The notes: generated by a model from the sequence alone, not told the origin. A DNA stretch of 64,000 bases from Rhodospirillaceae bacterium bin65 (GCA_002238725.1 MPMX01000005.1:69780-133779), one strand, 5' to 3'. Shown: positions 35,863 to 45,548, numbered from the stretch's first letter. Translations and numbers: made by a program.

Positions 35863-37014
35863 TTACTGTGGAAAAATCTTGTCCAGCACGCGGCGGTAGA
35901 TGCGGGCGAGCGCTTCCAGGTCTGCGACCGGCACTTGCTCGTCCACCTTGTGCATGGTCTTGCCGATGGCGCCGAATTCCGCGACCGAACAATAACGGTG
36001 AATGAAGCGGGCGTCGGACGTGCCTCCGGTCGTGCTCAGTTCCGGCCGCCGGCCGAGTTCTTCGGCCGCAGCGTCGGCGATTGCGTCCGATAGCGGCCCC
36101 GGCGGGCACAGGAAGGATTCGCCGGAGACGTGGATCGACAGGTCGTAGGCCCCGCCGTCGCCGATGGCGGCATCGAACCGTTCGCGCACCCAGGATTCGA
36201 GGCTGCTCCCGGACCAGAGATCGTTAAAACGCGCGTTGAAGGTTGCGCTGGCCCGGGCCGGGATGACGTTGGCAGCCGGATTGCCGACATCGACGGTCGA
36301 GACCTGCAGGGTCGTCGCCTGAAAGTGCTCGGTGCCGTCGTCGATCTTCGTATCCGTAATCGCGGCGAGCATCCGGACCAGCCGGTGGACCGGATTGTCG
36401 GCCAGATGCGGATAGGCGGTGTGCCCCTGAATCCCGCGCACGGTAACGCGGCCGGTCAGGCTGCCGCGCCGGCCGATCTTGATCATGTCGCCGAGCGCTT
36501 CCGGGTTGGTCGGCTCGCCGACCAGGCACATGTCGAGGCGTTCGCCCCGCTGGTCCAGCCATTCCAGCACTTTCCGGGTGCCGTTGACGGCATCGCCTTC
36601 CTCGTCGCCGGTGATGAGCAGGCCGATCGAGCCGCCGAAATTGGCGCTGCGGTCGTCCAGAAAACCCGAAACGGCCGAGACGAAGGCGGCGATCGCGCCC
36701 TTCATGTCGGAGGCGCCGCGGCCGTAGAGGATGCCGCCGGCGACGACGCCGGCGAACGGCTCGTGGGTCCAGTCGGCCGAATCGCCTTCGGGCACGACAT
36801 CCGTATGACCGGCGAAGCAGAAATTCGGATGGTCGCTTCCCAGCCGCGCATACAGGTTGTCGACCCGTTGCGCGCCGTCGCCGAAGGGCAGGCGGGTGCA
36901 GGCAAAACCGAGGCCTTCCAGCGCGGCCTGCAACACATCCAGCGCGCCTTCGTCCTTCGGCGTGACGGAAGGCCGGCGGATCAGATCCTGCGCCAGGGGA
37001 AGGGTTTCGATCAT
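35863..37014 (-). CDS. dapE: Succinyl-diaminopimelate desuccinylase
   Basis: A 383-residue dinuclear zinc M20 enzyme that removes succinate from N-succinyl-LL-diaminopimelate in lysine and peptidoglycan precursor synthesis. Metal and catalytic motifs are [14 protein letters not shown] (metal His, catalytic Asp), [15 protein letters not shown] (bridging Asp), [12 protein letters not shown] (catalytic Glu) and, late, [13 protein letters not shown]. The GQHT-like dimer-domain segment reads [16 protein letters not shown]. It follows dapD by 13 bp. Confidence 0.97.
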   Translation of the reverse strand: MIETLPLAQDLIRRPSVTPKDEGALDVLQAALEGLGFACTRLPFGDGAQRVDNLYARLGSDHPNFCFAGHTDVVPEGDSADWTHEPFAGVVAGGILYGRGASDMKGAIAAFVSAVSGFLDDRSANFGGSIGLLITGDEEGDAVNGTRKVLEWLDQRGERLDMCLVGEPTNPEALGDMIKIGRRGSLTGRVTVRGIQGHTAYPHLADNPVHRLVRMLAAITDTKIDDGTEHFQATTLQVSTVDVGNPAANVIPARASATFNARFNDLWSGSSLESWVRERFDAAIGDGGAYDLSIHVSGESFLCPPGPLSDAIADAAAEELGRRPELSTTGGTSDARFIHRYCSVAEFGAIGKTMHKVDEQVPVADLEALARIYRRVLDKIFPQ

Positions 37015-37027
37015 GGTTCGCGCCGGT

Positions 37028-37861
37028 CTAGTCGCGCAGGAGCTCGTTTACCGAGGTTTTCGAGCGCGTCTGCGCATCCACCTGCTTGACGATCACCGCG
37101 CAATAGAGGCTCGGCCCACCCTTCGGGTCGGGCAGCGAGCCGGGAACCACGACCGAATAGGCCGGCACTTCGCCGCGATGGGTCTCGCCGGTCGCCCGGT
37201 TTACGATCTTGGTCGACGCCCCGATGTAGACGCCCATGGAAAGCACGGCGCCTTCGCGCACGATGACGCCTTCGGCGACCTCGGACCGGGCACCGACGAA
37301 GCAATTGTCCTCGATGATGACGGGATCGGCCTGCAGCGGCTCCAGCACCCCGCCGATGCCGGCGCCGCCGGAGATATGGCAGTTCTTGCCGATCTGGGCG
37401 CAGGAACCGACAGTAGACCAGGTATCGACCATCGTGCCTTCATCGACATAGGCGCCCAGATTGACGAAACACGGCATCAGAACGACACCCTTGGCGATGA
37501 AGGCCGAACGGCGGACGATGCAGTTCGGCACGGCGCGGAAGCCGGCCTCGCGAAACCGGCTATCGTCCCAGCCCTCGAATTTCGATGGTACCTTGTCCCA
37601 CCAGTTGGTGTCGCGCCCCGGCCCCCCGCCGATCGGGTTCATGTCGTTCAGCCGGAACGACAGCAGGACCGCCTTCTTGGCCCACTGGTTGACCGTCCAG
37701 GCGCCGCCGGCGCCTTTTTCGGCAACCCGGAGCCGGCCTTTGTCCAAGGCGTCCAGGGCAGCGTCGACAGCGTCGCGAACGGCGCCGACCGTGGCCGTGC
37801 TGACCGTCTCGCGGTCTTCCCAGGCGGCGTCGATGGTGGCAGCGAGATCGGCAAGGTTCAT
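37028..37861 (-). CDS. dapD: Tetrahydrodipicolinate N-succinyltransferase
   Basis: A 277-residue left-handed beta-helix acyltransferase catalysing the committed succinylation step of the lysine/DAP pathway. The N-terminal helical domain runs to about residue 100. It is followed by hexapeptide-repeat coils ([46 protein letters not shown] and onward), with [15 protein letters not shown] at the end. The start [11 protein letters not shown] at 37861 is at the family position; a longer frame to 38080 is not coding. It heads the dapD-dapE-tupBCA run. Confidence 0.96.
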   Translation of the reverse strand: MNLADLAATIDAAWEDRETVSTATVGAVRDAVDAALDALDKGRLRVAEKGAGGAWTVNQWAKKAVLLSFRLNDMNPIGGGPGRDTNWWDKVPSKFEGWDDSRFREAGFRAVPNCIVRRSAFIAKGVVLMPCFVNLGAYVDEGTMVDTWSTVGSCAQIGKNCHISGGAGIGGVLEPLQADPVIIEDNCFVGARSEVAEGVIVREGAVLSMGVYIGASTKIVNRATGETHRGEVPAYSVVVPGSLPDPKGGPSLYCAVIVKQVDAQTRSKTSVNELLRD

Positions 37862-37998
37862 TGAGAAATCCGGATCGTAGGGAAATTCGTCCGCGGAAAG
37901 TAGCGGGGCGCCGGAGGCTGTCAACGCGGCGCAGAAACCCTGTCCGTGCTGTCGGCGGGTAACCTTGCTGCGGCTAAGACCGGACGGCTCAAGTAAGC

Positions 37999-38463
37999 TT
38001 ACGCCGCCTTGCTCGGCAGGGAATCGGTGAGCAGGGCGTAGAGCGCATCCTTGCTCGGCGAGCCGCGCAGCTTTTCGCACATTGCCGGGTCGCGCAGCAG
38101 GCGGGAAACGCGGGCGAGAGCCTTGAGGTGATCGGCGCCGGCGTCTTCCGGCGCCAGCAGCAGGAACAACAGATCGACCGGCTGCTCGTCCACGGCGTCG
38201 AAATCGATCGGTTCATCGAGGCGCGCAAAGACGCCCCTGACCTTATCCAGTTCGCCAAGCTTGCCGTGGGGAATGGCAATGCCGCTCCCGACCCCGGTGG
38301 TGCCCAGCCGCTCGCGCTCCAGCAGCACGTCGAAAATGCGCCGGTCGTCCAAGCCTGTCGCCCTGGCGCCGCGACGCGATAACTCTTGAAGCGCCTGCTT
38401 CTTGCAGGTCGCCTTCATGGCGGGCACAACGCTTTCAGGCGTCAAAAGATCGATAATCTCCAT
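37999..38463 (-). CDS. ptsN: Nitrogen-regulatory PTS EIIA protein
   Basis: A 154-residue EIIA-Ntr domain protein that receives phosphate from NPr and adjusts nitrogen, potassium and other processes. The phosphorylated histidine is His66 in [17 protein letters not shown]; the later [28 protein letters not shown] block is typical. It is the last gene of the rpoN-hpf-ptsN set, 38 bp after hpf, an order conserved in Proteobacteria. Confidence 0.95.
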   Translation of the reverse strand: MEIIDLLTPESVVPAMKATCKKQALQELSRRGARATGLDDRRIFDVLLERERLGTTGVGSGIAIPHGKLGELDKVRGVFARLDEPIDFDAVDEQPVDLLFLLLAPEDAGADHLKALARVSRLLRDPAMCEKLRGSPSKDALYALLTDSLPSKAA

Positions 38464-38501
38464 CAGCTTTCCTACCCTGATAACGGGCGCGGTCGGTTTT
38501 C

Positions 38502-39107
38502 TTATTGGGTTTCTGCGGCGCCTTCAGGATCGACCCAGCCGATATGACCATCGGCCCGGCGATAGATCATGTTGAGCCCTCCATGGGCCACATTCCGGAA
38601 CATCATGGCCGGCAGGTCCGCCAGATCCATGCGCATGACGGCTTCCCCCACCGTCAAAGAAGCGATGTCCGTAGTCATATCCGCAACCACCACCGGCTCG
38701 TTTTGGCCGTTCCCTGAGGTGCTTGCATCGGCCTGTTCGGTCTCAGGCTCTTCGTCGTGAGCGAGGATGTACTGTTGCGCCGTCAACGTTTCAAGGTCTC
38801 TCGGCGCCGCCGGGTGGTGATCGCGGATGCGCCGTTTGTTGCGGCGAAGCCGTTTAGCGATGTGTTCTGCGGCTTTGTTGAAGGCCGCATAGGGATCCTC
38901 GGCCCGGCCTTCGCCCAGGACATGCAGCCCGCGGCTGACATGGACCTTGATGTCGACGGCGAACTCGTGACCGCTCTTGTCGAACGTGACGGTAGAATCC
39001 AGAGCCCGTTCGAAAAATTTGCCGACGGTGTCGCCGATAGTGGATTCGGCGTGCCGGCGCAAAGCTTGACCGACATCGAGGTGCCGGCCGGTGACCTTGA
39101 CGTTCAT
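38502..39107 (-). CDS. hpf: Ribosome hibernation promoting factor, long form
   Basis: A 201-residue long HPF. The N-terminal YfiA/RaiA-type domain (about residues 1-100: VKVTGRHLDVGQALRRHAEST, AVDIKVHVSRGLHVLGEGRAEDPYAAFNKAAEHIAKRLRRNKRR) binds the 30S A/P sites. The C-terminal domain (ASLTVGEAVMRMDLADLPAMMFRNVAHGGLNMIYRRADGHIGWV) drives 100S dimer formation. The start at 39107 aligns with the family; an ATG 30 bp upstream is also possible. It lies between rpoN and ptsN. Confidence 0.95.
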   Translation of the reverse strand: MNVKVTGRHLDVGQALRRHAESTIGDTVGKFFERALDSTVTFDKSGHEFAVDIKVHVSRGLHVLGEGRAEDPYAAFNKAAEHIAKRLRRNKRRIRDHHPAAPRDLETLTAQQYILAHDEEPETEQADASTSGNGQNEPVVVADMTTDIASLTVGEAVMRMDLADLPAMMFRNVAHGGLNMIYRRADGHIGWVDPEGAAETQ

Positions 39108-39232
39108 TCCGGTATTCCGGCCGCTGAAACGCGCCATGTCAAGACAATGACACCGAAAAATTTTTGTGGGGTGTCCGTCCGGCGCCGTGGCGGCGGACGC
39201 GCGACAGGGGCCGTCAGCCCCGGTGTACCTTG

Positions 39233-40732
39233 TCATGCCGGGGGTCCGGCCGGCCGTGCCGGCGACAGCGCCAAACCGGCCCGCTGCCGCCGGCGGCGCT
39301 CAATCGACGACGGAATCCGCAGCATTTCCCTGTATTTCGCCACCGTGCGACGGGCCACGTCGTAGCCTTCGGCACGCAACAGACCGACAACCGCCTCGTC
39401 CGAAAGGGGGGCCGTCTCCCTATTGATCAGGATGCGCAACCGATGCCGAACCGCGCTTGCGGCATAACCCGGCCCGCCGTTCAGGTCGTCGATCCGGGCG
39501 GAAAACAGAAATTTCAAGGCGAAAACGCCTTGGGGCGTGCAGGCAAACTTGTCGTTCGCCGCCCGGCTTATGGTGCTCTCGTGCAAGTCGGTGGCGCGGG
39601 CGATGTCTTTCCGGGTCATTGGCCTGAGACCTACCGTCCCAAGCTCCAGGAATTCCCGCTGCCGATGGAAAATCTCGACGCCGAGAAGCAGGATCGTCGC
39701 TTTCCGCTTCTCGACTGCCTGGATCAGCCAGCTTGCTTCCTGGGACCTGTCCCTGAGATAAGCCCTTTCCGAATCGTCCCGAGATCGCGCGCGCAATATT
39801 TCGAGTCCGTCGCGGTCAAGCGAGAGGTGCGGAACAGTATCCGGGTTGATGGCGACAACCCATTGGCCGACCTGCCGGGCATGCTCTTTGTCGTATCCGG
39901 GCGCCTCGACCGCCGGCTGGACGATCAGGTCGGGCACGACCGCCGGCGCGCCGGTGCCTGCGAAGGCAAGGCCCGGCCGCGGATCCAGCTTGCGGAGGCG
40001 TTCGAGATATAGCGGCAGGTCGTCCGATTCGATGCCAGCGGCGGCGGCCAGCGCGTCCGGCCCGCGTTCGGTTAGCAGGGACAGGTTGTCGAGCACGGCC
40101 TCCATGCCCGGATCGAGTGGGCCGGCATCGATGAGCTGCAGGCGCAGGCATTCGCTCAGAGTCCGGGCGAACAGGCCTGCCGGCGCCAGCGCTTGCAGCC
40201 GCGAGAGAACATCGGAGACCTGCGCTTCGGGCACGCCGTGCAAGCCGGCGACGTCGGCAATATCGCCGGCCAGGTAGCCAGCCTCATCCAGCAGGCCGCT
40301 TAGATCGACTGCGATATTGCGTTCGCCGGCATCGACGAAGGAATAGGCGATGTCTTCGAAAAGGATATTTCGAAGCGATTGCTCTGGCGCCAGATCGGAA
40401 TCTTCGCGCTCGTACTCGCCCGTCTGCACATTGCGGGGATCCATTCCGGAGCCTGTGCCCGCGGTCGCGCCGAACAACCGGGTGGCTGCGGGCGTCGGCC
40501 GATAGCCGCGCGCCGGGTCCCGCGTCGGTGCTTTAGGCACCCTGATCCCAAAATCGTCGGGCGGATCTTCCAGCGCCAGCAGCGGGTTCGTTTCGAGCGC
40601 CTCGCGGACGATGGCGTCGAGCCCGGTATTGGAGAGCTGCAGCAACCTGATCGACTGCTGCAGGGCCGGCGTCAGGGTTTGCGATTGTTTCCGCCGCAGG
40701 CGGAGATCGATCGAAAGGCCCGGTGCGGCCAT
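39233..40732 (-). CDS. rpoN: RNA polymerase sigma-54 factor
   Basis: The 499-residue sigma-54. Region I is Gln/Leu-rich (RRKQSQTLTPALQQSIRLLQLSNTGLDAIVREALETNPLL, residues about 13-52) and interacts with enhancer-binding proteins. The core-binding region follows, then the HTH (RKDIARATDLHESTISRA). The RpoN box ARRTVAKYRE near the C-terminus contacts the -24 element. The GC-rich C-terminal tail after the box is slightly extended. It sits 46 bp after lptB. Confidence 0.97.
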   Translation of the reverse strand: MAAPGLSIDLRLRRKQSQTLTPALQQSIRLLQLSNTGLDAIVREALETNPLLALEDPPDDFGIRVPKAPTRDPARGYRPTPAATRLFGATAGTGSGMDPRNVQTGEYEREDSDLAPEQSLRNILFEDIAYSFVDAGERNIAVDLSGLLDEAGYLAGDIADVAGLHGVPEAQVSDVLSRLQALAPAGLFARTLSECLRLQLIDAGPLDPGMEAVLDNLSLLTERGPDALAAAAGIESDDLPLYLERLRKLDPRPGLAFAGTGAPAVVPDLIVQPAVEAPGYDKEHARQVGQWVVAINPDTVPHLSLDRDGLEILRARSRDDSERAYLRDRSQEASWLIQAVEKRKATILLLGVEIFHRQREFLELGTVGLRPMTRKDIARATDLHESTISRAANDKFACTPQGVFALKFLFSARIDDLNGGPGYAASAVRHRLRILINRETAPLSDEAVVGLLRAEGYDVARRTVAKYREMLRIPSSIERRRRQRAGLALSPARPAGPPA

Positions 40733-40778
40733 CGTTGCGCCGCCTGCAGCGCGTTCCTACAGCAGGCCCGCAGCCGGC

Positions 40779-41567
40779 CTACAGCCGGAAGGTATCGCCC
40801 AGATACACCCGGCGCACATCCTCGTGCCGGACGATATCCTGCGGCGCCCCATCCATCAGGACAACCCCGTCATGCATGATGTAGGCGCGGTCGACGATAT
40901 CGAGAGTCTCGCGGACGTTGTGGTCGGTAATCAGCACTCCGATCCCCCGATCCTTGAGATGCGAGACAAGATCGCGGACATCGCCGACAGCGATCGGATC
41001 GATGCCGGCCAGCGGTTCGTCGAGCAGGATGAAGCCAGGCTTCGATGCCAGAGCGCGTGCGATCTCCACCCGGCGCCGCTCGCCGCCGGACAGGGCCACT
41101 GCCGGCGTGTGGCGAAGATGGGTCACCGAGAATTCCGCCAGCAGGTCGTCCAGCATGGTTTCCCGGGCTTCCAGGTCGCCTTCGACCACCTCCAGCGCGG
41201 CCCGGATATTGTTTTCGACGGTCATGCCCCGGAATATCGACGGTTCCTGCGGCAGATACCCGATGCCGAGACGGGCCCGCCGATACATGGGCAGATCGGT
41301 AATGTCCTGGCCATCGAGCAGGATTGTCCCGGCATCGGGCCGGATCAGGCCGGTAATGATGTAGAAGCTGGTCGTCTTGCCGGCGCCGTTGGGCCCCAGC
41401 AGGCCGACAGCTTCGCCGCGCTGCACGGCGAGGGACACACCGCGCAAGACCGGCCGCTTCCTGAATCGCTTGCCCAGACCTTCGGCGACCAGCCCGTCGT
41501 TTGCGGCTACGAGGCGCGGGCCTGCCGGCGTTTCGCCGGAATGTGCGTGAAACCTCCGTTCGGCCAA
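40779..41567 (-). CDS. lptB: LPS export ABC transporter ATP-binding protein LptB
   Basis: The 262-residue ATPase of the LptB2FGC complex that extracts LPS from the inner membrane. Walker A is LLGPNGAGKTTSFYIITGLI, the Q-loop lies in YLPQEPSIFRGMTVENNI, the signature is LSGGERRRVEIARALASKPG, and Walker B is FILLDEPLAGIDPIAV. A ~25-residue N-terminal extension precedes the family core (GLGKRFRKRPVL). It follows lptA by 92 bp. Confidence 0.96.
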   Translation of the reverse strand: MAERRFHAHSGETPAGPRLVAANDGLVAEGLGKRFRKRPVLRGVSLAVQRGEAVGLLGPNGAGKTTSFYIITGLIRPDAGTILLDGQDITDLPMYRRARLGIGYLPQEPSIFRGMTVENNIRAALEVVEGDLEARETMLDDLLAEFSVTHLRHTPAVALSGGERRRVEIARALASKPGFILLDEPLAGIDPIAVGDVRDLVSHLKDRGIGVLITDHNVRETLDIVDRAYIMHDGVVLMDGAPQDIVRHEDVRRVYLGDTFRL

Positions 41568-41659
41568 ACCGGCCTCCCTTCTTCAATCCTGCCCTTCGGC
41601 GCACGGCGGCGGTCGGCCTTCGGCTCCAGCCGGGCAAACGGGCATTACTTCATGCCGGC

Positions 41660-42607
41660 CTAATTCCCCCGCGGGCGCGGCAAGACCTTGATTCGCTGCG
41701 CCAGCCCGGTGCCGGCCTTCACGCCGCTGGCGGAGCCGACCTTCTGTGCGGCATTCCCGCCGCCGGTCGTTTCCGGTCGGGCCGAATCGGCTCGTTTGCA
41801 CTTCTTTGCACTATCGCCGGGAACCAGCAGGACCCGCACCCGGCCGACCATGCGGCTGACTCCTGTCTTGAGATTGACGACGGCTTTTTCACCGTTCAGC
41901 TGATTCTCGCAGCGCGTCAGCTTAACATTTCCGGTCAGGGTTGCGAGCTTCGACTCGCTGTCGTAATCGCCGCGGTCGGCCCGAATGACCTCGGTCCCCG
42001 TCGTGATAACGACGCCGCCTTCCGCTTCGACCCGGCGCAGCGCAACCTTGTCGCCCTCGGCGTCCTTCAGATAGGCGACGAAGCGGCTGGCACGGACGGT
42101 CCGGTCGCCGTCGACAACCTTCGCATTGCCGATAACGTAAGCACGCAACTCCCTGCTGCGGTACTCGATCCGGTTGGTCGCGGTAATCGTCTGCGATTTG
42201 TTCGACAGTTTCAGGTTGCGCCCGCGCAGGATGAAGACGCCGCTATCGACGATATAGACCGCCGATTCGCCGCTCGCCGTTTCTTTCGCGGTCTCGATGC
42301 CGACGTTGCCTGTCGCCGTGACCTTCCAGAACCGGGTTCTGTTTTCCGCACCTTTTCTGTAGTGCGCCTGCAGTTCGTCGGCGCGAATGCTGGTCTTGCC
42401 CTGCCGTGCCGTCGCGTTGCCCCGGGCGATATAAACCTGTTCCTTGCGGCGCCATTCCACGCCCCGGTCGGCTTCGATCGACAAAGGCTGGCCCGACTGG
42501 GTGAGCAATCCGCCGCTTTGCGCGCCGAGCGGCTGGGGCGCCAGCATCCATGCCAACGGCAGGGCCGCCAAGGCGGCCCGGCAGAACCATCCGGCGGCCC
42601 GGCTCAT
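41660..42607 (-). CDS. lptA: LPS transport periplasmic protein LptA (OstA-like)
   Basis: A 315-residue periplasmic bridge protein with a signal peptide (residues about 1-29, ending PLGAQS). It carries repeated OstA beta-jellyroll strands (GNATARQGKTSIRADELQAHY, TATGNVGIETAKETASGESAVY, GGVVITTGTEVIRADRGDYDSESKLATLTGNVKLTR). It carries LPS from LptC towards LptD. It is longer than E. coli LptA (about 185 residues), with a basic C-terminal tail after the jellyroll. Its ATG overlaps the lptC stop by 4 bp. Confidence 0.9.
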   Translation of the reverse strand: MSRAAGWFCRAALAALPLAWMLAPQPLGAQSGGLLTQSGQPLSIEADRGVEWRRKEQVYIARGNATARQGKTSIRADELQAHYRKGAENRTRFWKVTATGNVGIETAKETASGESAVYIVDSGVFILRGRNLKLSNKSQTITATNRIEYRSRELRAYVIGNAKVVDGDRTVRASRFVAYLKDAEGDKVALRRVEAEGGVVITTGTEVIRADRGDYDSESKLATLTGNVKLTRCENQLNGEKAVVNLKTGVSRMVGRVRVLLVPGDSAKKCKRADSARPETTGGGNAAQKVGSASGVKAGTGLAQRIKVLPRPRGN

Positions 42608-43308
42608 TGGCCCAATCCCCGCATCGTTGCCGGTTCCCCCGCGCTCCCGCCGGAGAGATCTCCCGAGCCTTTGCGGTCCAGGCGCAACATCGCCCGGGTC
42701 TTACCGGTGAACATGACGGTCATTCCCCTGTCGACGATCAGGAAACCCTGGGCGGTTACCGTCGATTCAGGCCCGGTGGCATAGACGTCGCGCCCGCCCC
42801 AGGCTGTGTTCGTTTTCATGTCGATGGTTGCTTCGGCGGTGCGGAACCGGTGGTTGCCGCCGTGATGGACCGTCACATCGCCGGACAGCGTCAAACGGTT
42901 CCTGTCGCGGTCGAAGCGGCCGTTTCTTGCCTCGATCCGGACATGAACGCCGCCGCCCAGCTCGAACATCGCCTCCGGATCGTCGAGCGCGATCGTCGTC
43001 GTCTTGTGGTTGACCTGGTGCGCCCTGGACGCGGTCAGGCGGTAGGGACGGTCTTGGTCGTCGGTCGCAACATAAACCGGCGCTTCCATTGCAAAATTGC
43101 GCAGGCCGGTCGGAGTCAGGGCGTCGCGGGCAACGTCGCCGGCCTGTTTGCCGGTATTGACGAAATTCGGCCAGAACAGTGCCGCCACGATCATCACGAA
43201 GGCAAGGCTGGGCAGCGCAAACTTCATCGTGTTGACAAAACGCGTATAGGCGTCTTGCGGCCGGGCACGGGTGTCCGGTAGCCGTCGGGACTGGCTTGCA
43301 GCGTTCAT
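42604..43308 (-). CDS. lptC: LPS export system protein LptC
   Basis: A 234-residue single-pass inner-membrane protein. One hydrophobic anchor (FALPSLAFVMIVAALFWPNF, about residues 30-49) is followed by a periplasmic jellyroll with ALDDPEAMFELGGGVHVRIEA, LSGDVTVHHGGNHRFRTAEATIDMKTNTAWG and GFLIVDRGMTVMFTG. It hands LPS from the LptBFG transporter to LptA. It overlaps kdsD and lptA by 4 bp each (ATGA), which indicates tight coupling. Confidence 0.9.
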   Translation of the reverse strand: MNAASQSRRLPDTRARPQDAYTRFVNTMKFALPSLAFVMIVAALFWPNFVNTGKQAGDVARDALTPTGLRNFAMEAPVYVATDDQDRPYRLTASRAHQVNHKTTTIALDDPEAMFELGGGVHVRIEARNGRFDRDRNRLTLSGDVTVHHGGNHRFRTAEATIDMKTNTAWGGRDVYATGPESTVTAQGFLIVDRGMTVMFTGKTRAMLRLDRKGSGDLSGGSAGEPATMRGLGQ

Positions 43309-44351
43309 GCCACCCCTTCCCGAAGACAGTCGTGAAGATGGACAAAACCGACCGGCGTCCCGTCGCGCACGGCGAACAGGCCGGTGATCTCGCGTGCGTT
43401 CATCAGGCCTAGAGCTTCCGCCGCGAGGGCCTCCGGGCGAATCGTCAGCGGCGCGGCCGTCATGACCGTCGAAGCTTCGCGCGAGACCAGTCCGGCATCC
43501 ATGTTCCGTCGCAGGTCGCCGTCCGTAACGATGCCGACAAGGGTGCCCGAGCCGTCTACGACCCCGGCGCAGCCCAACCGGCGCGCGGTCATGACGATCA
43601 GAACTTCGGCCATCCGGTCGGTCGGGTGCACCAGCGGCATGGCATCGCCCGTATGCATGATGTCGGCGACCCGTGTCAGGCGCCGGCCAAGCCTGCCCCC
43701 GGGATGAAGAACCTGAAAATCGTCAGCGGAGAAACCCCGCCGCTCCAGAAGCGCCACTGCCAATGCATCGCCCAGCGCCAGCGCCATGGCCGTCGAGGTC
43801 GTCGGCGCCAGCCCGAGCGGGCAGGCTTCAGCCGATCGCGGCATGACCAGCGCGACGGTCGCCGCTTCGGCAAGTGCGCTGTCCGGCCCGCAGGTAATCC
43901 CGATCAGATCGATTCCGAAACGGCTGCAATAGCCGATGATATCGTCCAATTCCGCCGTTTCACCCGAGTTCGACAGGGCCAACACCACGTCGTCCGACCG
44001 GATTATGCCCATGTCGCCGTGGCTGGCTTCGCCCGGGTGCACGAAATACGCCGGCGTGCCGACGGATGCCATGGTCGCGGCGATCTTGCGGCCGATGTGG
44101 CCGCTCTTGCCCATGCCGGTAACGACAAGCCGGCCGGTCGTGCCCCGGATTGTGTCGATGGCCCGGCAAAACGCGTCGCCCAGATCGCCCGCCAGCGCCG
44201 CCTCAAGCGCGGCAATGCCCTCGCATTCGAGCGAAAATACTCGAAGCGCCGACGCGATATCGCCGCTTGTGTCGAGGGTGCGGGACGCCGGTTCGGGAGC
44301 GCCACGCTCTTCGGGGTCATTCGGCACTGGGGCAGGTGCAGCCTGTCTCAT
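43305..44351 (-). CDS. kdsD: Arabinose-5-phosphate isomerase (KdsD/KpsF)
   Basis: A 348-residue enzyme converting ribulose-5-phosphate to arabinose-5-phosphate, the first step toward KDO for LPS. The SIS sugar-isomerase domain includes VVTGMGKSGHIGRKIAATMASVGTPAYFVHP and ALSNSGETAELDDII. Two CBS domains follow (DIMHTGDAMPLVHPTDRMAEVLIVMTARRLG and VMTAAPLTIRPEALAAEALGLMNAREITGLFAV). It leads the kdsD-lptC-lptA-lptB-rpoN run. Confidence 0.95.
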   Translation of the reverse strand: MRQAAPAPVPNDPEERGAPEPASRTLDTSGDIASALRVFSLECEGIAALEAALAGDLGDAFCRAIDTIRGTTGRLVVTGMGKSGHIGRKIAATMASVGTPAYFVHPGEASHGDMGIIRSDDVVLALSNSGETAELDDIIGYCSRFGIDLIGITCGPDSALAEAATVALVMPRSAEACPLGLAPTTSTAMALALGDALAVALLERRGFSADDFQVLHPGGRLGRRLTRVADIMHTGDAMPLVHPTDRMAEVLIVMTARRLGCAGVVDGSGTLVGIVTDGDLRRNMDAGLVSREASTVMTAAPLTIRPEALAAEALGLMNAREITGLFAVRDGTPVGFVHLHDCLREGVA

Positions 44352-44526
44352 ATCCTCTCCGCAACCGCGGCAGCCGGCCTGTTAAGCCGGTACCGGCGGC
44401 GCCGATCCTGCAATCCGTCTCGACGGTCTGCCCTCATTTACGGTGTATGCGGGGCAGGCGCCGTTTAACGCCCGTCGGTCGCAACGGGCAATCCGCTCAT
44501 TTCCGTCAGTCCCTAACCCCGCGCAA

Positions 44527-44555
44527 ATTCTAGCAGAATTGTTCCGTCAGGCCAA
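44527..44555 (-). promoter_or_regulatory. Putative sigma-70 promoter for the kdsD-lpt-rpoN operon
   Basis: On the minus strand TTGGCC (44550-44555), a 17-bp spacer and TAGAAT (44527-44532) lie in the 222-bp gap upstream of kdsD. The -10 overlaps a perfect palindrome, AATTCT-AGC-AGAATT (44526-44540), which could be an operator. Confidence 0.5.
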
Positions 44556-44573
44556 TTCGGCGCTGAAACAGGT

Positions 44574-45221
44574 TCATGAATGGGCAAATATGTCCCTCTC
44601 TGCCCAGCCGGCGATATCCAGCGCCGCTCGATAGGGCAGAAATTCGAAACATTTCCGGGCCAGTTCGCCCCGGCCTTCGCGCTCGAGCAACCCGTCCAGT
44701 TCAATCTTGAGCCGATGCAGATAGAGGACATCGATTGCCGCGTAGCGGCGCTGTTCCTCGTCCAGTTCCTCGACGCCCCAGTCCGAGGTCTGTTGTTGCT
44801 TCGAGATTTCGATGTCCAGGAGGTCATTGCAGAGATCTTTCAGGCTGTGGCGGTCCGTCATGGTGCGGACCAGCTTCGACGCGATCTTGGTGCAGTAGAC
44901 CGGCGCCGTCATCACGCCGAGCCGGTGCAGGAAGACGGCAATATCGAACCGGCCGAAATGAAACAGCTTCAGGATCGCCGGGTCGGCCAGAAGCGTAGCG
45001 AGGTTTGGCGCTTCGGATTGCCCCTTCGCGATCTGGACCAGATGACACACGCCGTCTCCGGCAGACAGCTGGACAAGGCACAGCCGGTCCCGCGAGGGAT
45101 TGAGGCCCATCGTTTCGGAATCGACAGCGACCGGGCCGCTGAAGCGCAGCCCTTGCGGGAGATCGCCCTTGTGCAAACGGATTTCCGGCGCCGCCGCCAT
45201 TGCCGCCAATTGCTTTGCCAT
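44574..45221 (-). CDS. RNase D-like 3'-5' exonuclease (DEDDy)
   Basis: A 215-residue protein with the DEDDy exonuclease domain but no HRDC domain, so about half the size of E. coli RNase D. Exo I is PVAVDSETMGLNP, Exo II is LFHFGRFDIAVFLHRLG, and Exo III is RYAAIDVLYLHRLK with the tyrosine in place. It likely trims structured RNAs such as tRNA precursors. It lies between the tRNA-Leu gene and kdsD, all leftward, an arrangement common in alphaproteobacteria. The start MAKQLAAMAA at 45221 was preferred over a longer frame reaching into the tRNA. Confidence 0.92.
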   Translation of the reverse strand: MAKQLAAMAAAPEIRLHKGDLPQGLRFSGPVAVDSETMGLNPSRDRLCLVQLSAGDGVCHLVQIAKGQSEAPNLATLLADPAILKLFHFGRFDIAVFLHRLGVMTAPVYCTKIASKLVRTMTDRHSLKDLCNDLLDIEISKQQQTSDWGVEELDEEQRRYAAIDVLYLHRLKIELDGLLEREGRGELARKCFEFLPYRAALDIAGWAERDIFAHS

Positions 45222-45351
45222 CGACCGGGTTCCGATCTTCCTGGGGGACACGCCGGCTGGAACCGGCCGGGACTGCGAGGCGCAGACAGTCGGCGTCCAG
45301 CCCCGGAGTCGACTATCCGCGATGCCAGCCGCAGCGCGGCGCGAAGCTGAA

Positions 45352-45438
45352 TGGTGCCCAGGAGAAGACTCGAACTTCCACGGCCATGCGGCCACAGGTA
45401 CCTGAAACCTGCGCGTCTACCAATTCCGCCACCTGGGC
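45352..45438 (-). tRNA. tRNA-Leu (anticodon CAG)
   Basis: On the minus strand the 7-bp acceptor stem GCCCAGG pairs with CCTGGGC, followed by A and an encoded CCA. The anticodon stem CAGGT/ACCTG encloses the loop TTCAGGT, giving anticodon CAG. A variable arm (GGCCGCATGGCC-like) marks a type II tRNA, and the T-arm carries GTTCGAGTC. Total length of 87 bases with CCA fits tRNA-Leu. Confidence 0.95.
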
Positions 45439-45519
45439 ACTCAACCGGCACCGCGTCGCCGACGCTCTTGCCGGCGCAATCTTCCGGTCGGTCGTCGTTC
45501 GCTCGAAACCGAGCGCCAG

Positions 45520-45548
45520 TGGGTAACTGCCGGGCCTCGCCCTGTCAA
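45520..45548 (-). promoter_or_regulatory. Putative promoter of tRNA-Leu
   Basis: The minus strand carries a consensus TTGACA (45543-45548), a 17-bp spacer and TACCCA (45520-45525), about 80 bp upstream of the tRNA 5' end. The -35 is perfect and the -10 weak. Confidence 0.4.
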
